Below are positions 51,806 through 59,090 of a DNA stretch of 64,000 bases, piece by piece. Location of the stretch: contig NZ_LXES01000049.1 in NCBI RefSeq assembly GCF_001654845.1, forward strand, positions 1 to 64,000. Direction: 5' to 3'. This DNA is from Enterobacter soli ATCC BAA-2102. Lineage in GTDB: Bacteria; Pseudomonadota; Gammaproteobacteria; Enterobacterales; Enterobacteriaceae. Below the pieces are notes generated by a model, which had not been told where the DNA came from, did no database searches, and was given only the letters and a program-made list of their open reading frames with translations. Numbering within the stretch: position 1 is the stretch's first letter; every line of letters starts with the position of its first letter. The translations under genes were made by a program, and so were the position numbers.

Positions 51806-52507
51806 TCAGGACTGCAAACTGCGACGGAAGCGGCTCTGCACCTGGCTATCGACGCCCAGGCAGTCGCCCTGTAATTCGGCACTCAGTTTCGCCATAAACT
51901 GAATCAGGTAATCAGCATTGTGACGCGCCATTTCGCGCCCGATTTCCGTTTGCATGGTGTCGGGCAGACGCAGCAGTTTGGTCTGGAAATGATCCAGTGC
52001 AAACGCTTTGTCGTTCAACATACGTGAATCGGCAAAGGGATCATTGGCATCAAACAATGGCACGCCTAATGCCCCTGATACGGCAAAAACGCGCGCCAGA
52101 CCAATAGCGCCTAGCGCTTCAAGCCTGTCCGCATCCTGGACAATTTTGGCCTCTGGCGTATGGGGCGTGATCCCGGCGCTGAAGCTGTGCGCCTCTATTG
52201 CGTGCTCCACGGCGTTGTAGCGCTCTGGCGGAAAATCGGGGAAATCGTCACTCAGGATCTGGCGAGTTTTGCGTGCAGCAAGCACTGAAGACTGGCTGCG
52301 TTCAGGGTGATTTTTGGGCAGGCTGACAATGTCATGGAAATAGCATGAGGTGAGCACCACCAGCGGATCGGCCGCCTCGCCCACCATCATCTTCTGCGCG
52401 GTCATCCAGACACGGCGAAAATGCGAGATATCGTGTGCGGTATCATCGTTAGAATGGTGTTGTTCAAGCCAGCTTTCGAAGCGGTGTTGCCACTGCGTAA
52501 GTTCCAT
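51806..52507 (-). CDS. yedJ: HD-domain phosphohydrolase YedJ
   Basis: From the ATG at 52507 the 233-residue protein has the HD signature: HDISHFRRVW, CYFHDIV, EAHSF and QDADRLEALGAIG. It probably hydrolyses a phosphoester or nucleotide, with the substrate unproven. Gene order dcm-yedJ follows E. coli. Confidence 0.92.
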   Translation of the reverse strand: MELTQWQHRFESWLEQHHSNDDTAHDISHFRRVWMTAQKMMVGEAADPLVVLTSCYFHDIVSLPKNHPERSQSSVLAARKTRQILSDDFPDFPPERYNAVEHAIEAHSFSAGITPHTPEAKIVQDADRLEALGAIGLARVFAVSGALGVPLFDANDPFADSRMLNDKAFALDHFQTKLLRLPDTMQTEIGREMARHNADYLIQFMAKLSAELQGDCLGVDSQVQSRFRRSLQS

Positions 52508-52558
52508 AATCACGTCCTGTCGCCAAAACGGTTACAATAGCAACTTTCCCAACGGCTA

Positions 52559-52828
52559 TCACTGTCCGTCATGACGAGGACGCGTGTACCAGGCAATCCC
52601 ACCCAGAATCAGACCAACGGCACCCAGAACCAAAAACCCCAGCAATGCACCAAGCCATTTACCGCTGGTTGACCCTAAATCGCCCTCCACAACGGAACCG
52701 GAAACGGCGGGAATTTTACTGACCACCCACACATAGCGGACCATGGCCCACATGAAGTATCCGCAAAATGCATAGAACACCCACAGCGCCAGTTTGCCTC
52801 CCAGGCTACGATCGATTTTTTGTTCCAT
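52559..52828 (-). CDS. yedR: YedR inner membrane protein
   Basis: The 89-residue protein has two membrane segments (LALWVFYAFCGYFMWAMV and LGALLGFLVLGAVGLILG). It matches YedR by position and design. No function is known. Confidence 0.8.
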   Translation of the reverse strand: MEQKIDRSLGGKLALWVFYAFCGYFMWAMVRYVWVVSKIPAVSGSVVEGDLGSTSGKWLGALLGFLVLGAVGLILGGIAWYTRPRHDGQ

Positions 52829-53461
52829 TTTCAACCCCGATTCACGGTAACCGTGTTACCACTTTCACACCGCACATTCTTTTTTGTGACTTTTATCACA
52901 TTTTGTCACTAAATGCTGTCTCAGGCGACGATTTCCGCACGTCAGTTTGCGTTAAGTTGATCTCAGGCAAATTTGCCCCCGTAGTGTCCGCCGCCATGCG
53001 TAGCGATGGTGTTAATCAAGACATTAATATCGTTCGCGTTCATTTCATGGTTCCACTAAAACAACACAACATCAGGGGAAAGGTTATTTACCCACTCATC
53101 CCAAGCCTTCATTAATATGAATAATTTTTTCACCAAAACCGTCAATGAAACCACGGAATTATATAAACCTGACAAATACCAGTGAGGCCAGGTACGCATC
53201 ATTCATTTACAAAATCAATAAAACCACCCTCTAAAATACAAGCAACGCCATGAAAAAAAAGCATAAATCACAATTATCATTCCTTGGCATTTATAGGCCT
53301 GAAAAATAATGAGATAAGTAGAAATATATTGAAATAAAAAATAATCATTTTATTACATTTATTTTTGAACAAATACTGCATCACATAGAATAGTATTTAC
53401 CCCGTAATTACAGAGAGTGATTACGTATATTCATAGAAATTATATTTATAGGGAATATATA
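52829..53461. promoter_or_regulatory. Long AT-rich leader upstream of porin
   Basis: No gene is seen in these 633 bp. The right 300 bp are very AT-rich, in keeping with OmpR/H-NS-controlled porin promoters. I cannot place the OmpR sites with confidence. The porin ribosome site is weak (TAGGGA at 53449). Confidence 0.5.
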
Positions 53462-54604
53462 ATGAAAAGAAAAGTTCTGGCAATTCTTGTACCCGCAATG
53501 TTAATGGCAGGCGCAGCAAATGCGGCTGAGATTTATAACAAAAATGGCAACAAAGTTGATTTATACGGCAAGGTTGACGCCCGCCATACCTTCTCCGATA
53601 ACCCAGGCGATGATGGCGACGAAACCTACGTGCAGGTTGGTTTCAAAGGCGAAACCCAGATTACTAACGATCTGGTTGGTTATGGCCAGTGGGAATATAA
53701 GACCTACGCAAATGATACTGAAGGCGCGGGTGATAAATCATTCAACCGTCTGGCGTATGCTGGCCTGAAGTATGGTGAATACGGTTCATTTGATTACGGT
53801 CGTAACTACGGCGTTGTCTATGACGTTGAAGCCTGGACGGATATGCTGCCAGTATTCGGTGGTGATTCTTACACCTGGACCGACAACTTTATGGTTGGCC
53901 GTGCTAACGGTCTGGCAACTTACCGTAACGCTGATTTCTTCGGTCTGGTTGACGGTCTGAACTTCGCGTTGCAATACCAGGGCGCTAACGAAGGTCAGGA
54001 TGCAACAGAAGATCAGGAAGGCACCAAAAACGGCCATAACGATGTGCGTTTCCAGAATGGTGACGGTTTCGGCATGTCTACCTCCTATGACTTCTCTGGC
54101 GCTCTGTCTGGCCTGAGCCTGGGTGCGGCATACTCTTCTTCTGACCGTACCAACAAGCAAGTTGCATTCGGCAAAAGCTTAGAAAGAACCGGTTATGCTG
54201 GCGGTGAAAAGGCAGAAGCCTGGACCGTTGGTGCGAAATACGATGCTAACAGCATCTACCTGGCAATGATGTATGCTGAAACCAGCAACATGACGCCAAT
54301 CGGTAACTATGGCATCGCCAACCAGACTCAGAACTTTGAAGCGGTTGCGCAGTACCAGTTCGACTTCGGTCTGCGTCCTTCTCTGGCATGGGTTTACTCA
54401 AAAGGTAAAGATCTGGACGGTAAGGGATTCAATCAGGATCTGGTTAACTACATTGACCTAGGTATGACCTACAGTTTCAACAAAAACTTCTCCACTTATG
54501 TTGATTATAAAATCAACATGCTGGATCAGGACGAAGCTCTGTATGAAGACTACGGCATCTCTACCGATGACATCGTTGGTATCGGCATGACCTACCAGTT
54601 CTAA
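53462..54604 (+). CDS. yedS: General porin, OmpC/YedS-like
   Basis: The 380-residue protein has a signal peptide (MKRKVLAILVPAMLMAGAANA), begins its mature part AEIYNKNGNKVDLYGK, and ends in Phe (GMTYQF), as trimeric porins do. Loop 3 reads PVFGGDSYTW, a variant of PEFGGD in which the constriction Glu is Val. Position after yedR is that of yedS, a pseudogene in E. coli K-12 but intact here. Trimers would pass small polar solutes. Confidence 0.88.
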   Translation: MKRKVLAILVPAMLMAGAANAAEIYNKNGNKVDLYGKVDARHTFSDNPGDDGDETYVQVGFKGETQITNDLVGYGQWEYKTYANDTEGAGDKSFNRLAYAGLKYGEYGSFDYGRNYGVVYDVEAWTDMLPVFGGDSYTWTDNFMVGRANGLATYRNADFFGLVDGLNFALQYQGANEGQDATEDQEGTKNGHNDVRFQNGDGFGMSTSYDFSGALSGLSLGAAYSSSDRTNKQVAFGKSLERTGYAGGEKAEAWTVGAKYDANSIYLAMMYAETSNMTPIGNYGIANQTQNFEAVAQYQFDFGLRPSLAWVYSKGKDLDGKGFNQDLVNYIDLGMTYSFNKNFSTYVDYKINMLDQDEALYEDYGISTDDIVGIGMTYQF

Positions 54605-54620
54605 TCCCCTAAAAACACCA

Positions 54621-54645
54621 AAGCCCGCTTCTGCGGGCTTTTTTG
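54621..54645 (+). terminator. Terminator after porin
   Basis: AAGCCCGC and GCGGGCTT form a stem around TTCT followed by T4, 17 bp after the stop. Confidence 0.88.
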
Positions 54646-54661
54646 TCTCACACTTTAGTGA

Positions 54662-55525
54662 CTAAGGCGCTTCCTGCAAGGCCACCCGAATAAATCCGTT
54701 ATTCTGTGAAAGCAGTTCGTGGGCGTTCCACGCATCCAGACCGGTCAGCACCATCAACACGGCGGTTTTACAATTGTGATTGCAGCTTTCCAGCGCGGCT
54801 TTCGCTACCGCCCGGGTACAGCCCCCCGCTTCCATCACTATCGCAATTTGCCGCTCTGCCCATTTGGTACTGCTGGCTTCAAGATCCACCCGAAGATTGC
54901 TGTACACACGCCCGCTACGAACCGCCAGCCCGGTGGTGACCATATTAAGGATCATTTTTTGGGCGATCCCAGCTTTGGTATTGCTAAAACCTGCCACCAC
55001 ATCAGCGCCCAGCTCCGGTGCGATCACCATGCTCGCCAGCTGCGCCGCTTCACTTTGCGCATCGCTAGTGACAACCGCCAGCGGCGACCCCAGCGACCAG
55101 GCGTGGCGCATCGCTCCCCACACCCACGGCGTTTTACCGCTGACTGTCAGGGCCAGCATCATATCGTGCTCGCCAAATTTGATCGCCTGGAGATCGGCCA
55201 CACCCCGCTCATAACTTCCGGCACAATCACCCGCCGTCAGGGCAATGACGGGATGCTTGCCTGGTGCATACTCTTTCGCCGCCTGCTCGGCCATCCGCCC
55301 GGAAGGGCCCGCCCCCACAATCACCAGGCGGCCGCCATGGCTCAGGGTTGCCGCAGCATTATCCACCACGCGTGCAATGGTGTTTAAAAATGGGGTAATG
55401 GCAGAGGAGATGTTTGCGTCTTCCTGGTGAATGACTTGCAGCATGTCCAGCGTGGACAATCTATCAATGTTAATCGTGCTGGAATGCCGTCTTTCCTTGA
55501 CTGAACCGGTAAGCATAGTGCTCAT
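54662..55525 (-). CDS. MurQ-related SIS-domain protein, divergent
   Basis: From the ATG at 55525 (perfect AGGAGG upstream) the 287-residue protein follows the MurQ/GckR layout: GGRLVIVGAGPSGRMAEQAA, LALTVSGKTPWVWGAM and NTKAGIAQKMILNM. Several MurQ hallmarks are changed: GTSGR is GPSGR, the SECPPTFG catalytic segment is replaced (KEYAPGKHP), and STRLKAGTAQK reads FSNTKAGIAQK. No murP follows. It is a sugar-phosphate-binding SIS protein, possibly an etherase with altered substrate or a regulator. Confidence 0.7.
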   Translation of the reverse strand: MSTMLTGSVKERRHSSTINIDRLSTLDMLQVIHQEDANISSAITPFLNTIARVVDNAAATLSHGGRLVIVGAGPSGRMAEQAAKEYAPGKHPVIALTAGDCAGSYERGVADLQAIKFGEHDMMLALTVSGKTPWVWGAMRHAWSLGSPLAVVTSDAQSEAAQLASMVIAPELGADVVAGFSNTKAGIAQKMILNMVTTGLAVRSGRVYSNLRVDLEASSTKWAERQIAIVMEAGGCTRAVAKAALESCNHNCKTAVLMVLTGLDAWNAHELLSQNNGFIRVALQEAP

Positions 55526-55688
55526 AAACAGCCTCCTTATTATGAGTTCACGCACACTATAAAGGGTTTTATATGGATGACATGCGAGGAGGTTCACGAA
55601 AAGAGGAGCAAAGGCAAGTTTTACATAGCTTTAAGAAACGCGCGTCATCGGCGATAATTAGCCCTTTCTTATTCATCGCGGAGTGTTG

Positions 55689-57317
55689 ATGAGCGATTTG
55701 CAGCCTTTTTCCCCGACGCGCAAGCGCCCCATGAAGCTGAACACGCTGGTCACCCTGATGGTCTGCGCCATTATCGGCTCGGTCCTGCTGGTGGTGTTCG
55801 CGCTCTATTCCGTGCAAATCACCCGGGCAACGCGCGATGATGTTAAAGATACCGCCCTGGGGATTGCCAGAACGATGGCCGACAGCCCGGAGGTCAAGCG
55901 CGGACTGATGCAACCGCCGCAGGCCGATATCATTCAGCCCATCGCTCAGGCCGTCACGCAACGTAACGATCTGCTGTTCACGGTGGTAACCGATATGCGG
56001 GGAATTCGCTACTCCCACCCGAACGAAGCGCTTTTAGGGCTGCATTTTATTGGGGATGACCTGACCCCGGCGCTGGAGGGAAAAGAGAATGTCTCCGTCA
56101 ATCGGGGTGTACTCGCAGAGGCGCTGCGCGTGTTTACCCCGATCTATGATGCACAGCACGAGCAGATCGGCGTGGTCGTGGTGGGGATTTCACTCAATAA
56201 AGTTGAAGAGCAAATCACCCGCGGGCGGCAAAATGCCCTCTGGACCATCCTGTTCAGTATCCTGATGAGCTCTATTGGGATCTGGGGCCTGGTCCGCGTC
56301 CTGAAACGCATCCTGTTTGGTCTTGAACCTTATGAAATCTCCGCGCTGTTTGAGCAGCGTCAGGCGATGTTGCAGTCCTTGCGTGAAGGAGTGGTTGCCG
56401 TAGACATACACGGCCGGGTCACGATGATTAACCATGCAGCCCGGCAGATTTTGCTGCTGCCATCAGGCCAGGCCACTGATAACACCGGTGAACCGCCCCA
56501 CTCCCCGCTGCTGACAAGCTTGAGAGAAGTGTCGAAAACCGGGCTTGCCCGTCAGGATCAGGAGATCAGCTGTAACGGCCGTTTGCTGCTCTGTAACATG
56601 GTGCCCGTTAAGAGCCAGAATCAGGTGATTGGGGCCATCAGCACTTTCCGTGATAAGACTGAAATCAGCCAGTTGATGCAGCGCATTGACGGTATGGTCA
56701 ACTATGTCGATGCCCTGCGTTCCCATACCCACGAGTTTATGAATAAGCTGCATGTTATCCTGGGTTTGCTGCACATGAAGCGTTACGACAAACTGGAAGA
56801 GTACATTATCCAGACCGCGCAAAATTACCAGACCGACATCGGCGCTATTCAGGGCAAGATTAAGTCTCCGGTGATCGCGGGCTTTTTGCTGGGCAAAATT
56901 AATCGCGCTAAAGAGGCCGGTTTTACCCTGACCCTGGCCGATGAGTGCCAGTTGCCGGATTGTACCAACGAAGAACAGGTCGCGGTGCTCATTACCGTGC
57001 TCGGTAATTTAATTGAAAATGCCCTGGATGCGATGACGGGCCAGCGTGAAGGCGAAATTAGCCTGCTGCTGCACTATCAGAATGGCTGGCTCAGCTGTGA
57101 AGTGAGCGATGACGGCCCCGGGATTGATCCTGTACGGCTGGAAGATATTTTTAACAAAGGCTACTCAACAAAAGGTGAAAACCGTGGCGTTGGGCTGTTC
57201 CTTGCTCGCCAGCAGATCCACAACCTTGGCGGAGACATCACCGTCGAGTCGGAACCTGGCGTTTTTACCCAATTTTTTGTTCAGATCCCCTGGGATAGCG
57301 AGAGGAATATCGCGTGA
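55689..57317 (+). CDS. DcuS-like C4-dicarboxylate sensor kinase
   Basis: The 542-residue protein has two membrane helices (about 20-41 and 180-200) bracketing a periplasmic PAS with the DcuS ligand residues conserved (RYSHP and ALRVFTPIYD), a cytoplasmic PAS, the phosphoacceptor SHTHEFMNKLHVILGLLH (His in THEF) and an HATPase region (NLIENALDAM, DDGPGI, GVGLFL). It should sense fumarate or related acids. It is a paralogue rather than dcuS itself, since dcuB and fumB are absent. Start at ATG 55689. Confidence 0.88.
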   Translation: MSDLQPFSPTRKRPMKLNTLVTLMVCAIIGSVLLVVFALYSVQITRATRDDVKDTALGIARTMADSPEVKRGLMQPPQADIIQPIAQAVTQRNDLLFTVVTDMRGIRYSHPNEALLGLHFIGDDLTPALEGKENVSVNRGVLAEALRVFTPIYDAQHEQIGVVVVGISLNKVEEQITRGRQNALWTILFSILMSSIGIWGLVRVLKRILFGLEPYEISALFEQRQAMLQSLREGVVAVDIHGRVTMINHAARQILLLPSGQATDNTGEPPHSPLLTSLREVSKTGLARQDQEISCNGRLLLCNMVPVKSQNQVIGAISTFRDKTEISQLMQRIDGMVNYVDALRSHTHEFMNKLHVILGLLHMKRYDKLEEYIIQTAQNYQTDIGAIQGKIKSPVIAGFLLGKINRAKEAGFTLTLADECQLPDCTNEEQVAVLITVLGNLIENALDAMTGQREGEISLLLHYQNGWLSCEVSDDGPGIDPVRLEDIFNKGYSTKGENRGVGLFLARQQIHNLGGDITVESEPGVFTQFFVQIPWDSERNIA

Positions 57318-58033
57318 TAAATGTATTAATTGTCGATGATGATGCCATGGTAGCCGACCTCAACCGTCTGTATGTTAACCGCGTTGAGGGATTTAGCTGC
57401 TGTGGCGTCGCCTCCACGCTCAACCAGGCCGAGGCATATATTAACAATCCGGCTCAGACTATCGATCTGGTGCTGCTGGACGTCTACATGCAGCAGGATA
57501 ACGGGCTGGACCTCCTGCCGGTCATCCGCGCATCTGGCCGCCAGATTGACGTCATCATGATCTCTTCGGCGTCTGATGCGGTCACGATCCAGACCTCCAT
57601 GCATTATGGCGTGGTGGATTACCTCATTAAGCCGTTCCAGTTCCCGCGTTTTGAAGAAGCGCTGAACGGCTGGAAGGCGAAACACAGCCTGATGGGATCG
57701 CACCAGTATTATGAACAGGCGGATGTCGACAGGCTGCTGCATGGCGGCGCGCCAGAGCTGGCAGACAGCAAGCGTCTGCCGAAAGGTTTAACCCCACAGA
57801 CGCTGCGCACTATTTGCCAGTGGATCGACGCACACCCGGATGTGGAGTTTTCAACCGATGACCTGGCAAACGCGGTGAATATTTCGCGTGTGTCGTGCCG
57901 TAAATATCTTATCTGGCTGGCGCAAATCACCATTCTGTTCACCAGTATTCACTACGGCGCAACGGGGCGTCCGGTGTATCGCTACCGGCTCCAGCCGGAA
58001 CAGATTGGCCTGCTCAGGCAGTACTGTCAGTAA
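57314..58033 (+). CDS. DcuR-like response regulator
   Basis: The 239-residue protein has a receiver domain (LIVDDDAMVADLN; phosphoacceptor Asp in LVLLDVYM; Lys in YLIKPFQFPRF) and a DcuR-type helix-turn-helix (FSTDDLANAVNISRVSCRKYL). It overlaps the kinase by 4 bp and converges with apbE, overlapping by 20 bp. It probably controls the reductase and transporter genes next to it. Confidence 0.9.
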   Translation: MINVLIVDDDAMVADLNRLYVNRVEGFSCCGVASTLNQAEAYINNPAQTIDLVLLDVYMQQDNGLDLLPVIRASGRQIDVIMISSASDAVTIQTSMHYGVVDYLIKPFQFPRFEEALNGWKAKHSLMGSHQYYEQADVDRLLHGGAPELADSKRLPKGLTPQTLRTICQWIDAHPDVEFSTDDLANAVNISRVSCRKYLIWLAQITILFTSIHYGATGRPVYRYRLQPEQIGLLRQYCQ

Positions 58034-58976
58034 CGCGGTAACCGTTATCCAGTAACGTAAAGTGGAAGAGGTGTGAAGATGAGAAAACCACCTCTTTCGC
58101 TTTCGTGACGAAGATGGCTTCAATGTCTGGCCGCGCACGCAGCGCCGCACAGCCCTTCTCAACACCCATGCCAAACATCAGCGTGGTCCAGATATCACCG
58201 TCGATAGAGTTCTTTGAAACAATCGTCACGCTATCCAGCTCATTGTCCAGCGGATAACCGGTGCGCGGGTCAAGAATATGGTGATAGCGTTTACCGTCTT
58301 GCTCAAAGTAACGCTCATAGGTACCGGAAGTGACAACGGACATATTTTCCACGTCCATCGTGCCAATCAGTTCATCCGCAGCGAACGGTTTTTTCAGCCC
58401 CACGCTCCAGCCGCCTTCCGGCGATCCCAGCGTCTGGATGTTGCCGCCCAGGTTTACCAGCCCAAGGTCTGCGCCCTCTTTACGCAGGTAATCGCGCACC
58501 CTGTCGGCGATATAGCCTTTGGCGATGGCGCCCAGGTCAATCTCCATTCCCGCTTTGGCCAGCAATACGCTGCTGTTGGCTTCATCTAGCAGGACATCTT
58601 CGGGCCGGGTTATCGAAAGCAGTGAAGCAATGTCCTCGGCGGGCGGCACAGTGTCGCCCTTAAAACCGATTTTCCAGCGTTTCACCAGCGGGCCGATCGC
58701 CAGATTAAAAGCACTTCCCGGATACAGGCTGGCGGCTTTTGCGCAGCGAATAAGTTCGAATACTGGCTGGCTGACGGTAACCGGGTGACATCCGGCCGCA
58801 TGGTTAATATCCATCACCTGAGATTGGGCGCGGTTTACGGTGAGTAAATCTTCATACTGTTTGATTAAACGGAAAACTCGGGAGGCAAGCGCCTCGTCGT
58901 GGGAAAAGAGTTTCAGAAGGATGGGCGAACCCATCAGCACGGCGGAATAACTGTAGACACGACTGGCAGAAGGCAT
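58014..58976 (-). CDS. apbE: ApbE FAD:protein FMN transferase, cytoplasmic type
   Basis: The 320-residue protein has the ApbE pattern: AFNLAIGPLVKRW, GAIAKGYIADRV, LVNLGGNIQTLG and YHHILDPRTGYP, with the metal-site residues of the SIDGDIW region. It has no lipoprotein signal, so it should act in the cytoplasm. It follows the reductase on the same strand and most likely attaches FMN covalently to its Thr in the FMN-binding domain. Confidence 0.92.
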   Translation of the reverse strand: MPSASRVYSYSAVLMGSPILLKLFSHDEALASRVFRLIKQYEDLLTVNRAQSQVMDINHAAGCHPVTVSQPVFELIRCAKAASLYPGSAFNLAIGPLVKRWKIGFKGDTVPPAEDIASLLSITRPEDVLLDEANSSVLLAKAGMEIDLGAIAKGYIADRVRDYLRKEGADLGLVNLGGNIQTLGSPEGGWSVGLKKPFAADELIGTMDVENMSVVTSGTYERYFEQDGKRYHHILDPRTGYPLDNELDSVTIVSKNSIDGDIWTTLMFGMGVEKGCAALRARPDIEAIFVTKAKEVVFSSSHLFHFTLLDNGYRVTDSTA

Positions 58977-58999
58977 GGACAGGGCTCCTTGGTTGACAT

Positions 59000-59084
59000 G
59001 CCGGATGCGCTACGCTTATCCGGCCTACGGGTCAGGTGCCATTTGTACGTTTCATGCCCGGTAAGCGCAGAGCTACCGGGCATG
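59000..59084. repeat. REP-like palindrome pair between reductase and apbE
   Basis: GCCGGATGCGCTACGCTTATCCGGC (split here: GCCGGATGCGCTACG, CTTATCCGGC) at 59000-59024 is a classic REP/BIME unit. A second 11-bp perfect palindrome CATGCCCGGTA / TACCGGGCATG is at 59053-59084. They may stabilise the upstream mRNA, giving more reductase than ApbE. Confidence 0.8.
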
Positions 59085-59090
59085 AGGCCA

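Noticed and set aside
54662..55525. Annotation as true murQ
   Set aside because: Key catalytic and substrate motifs differ and no murP is adjacent, so only family membership is claimed.
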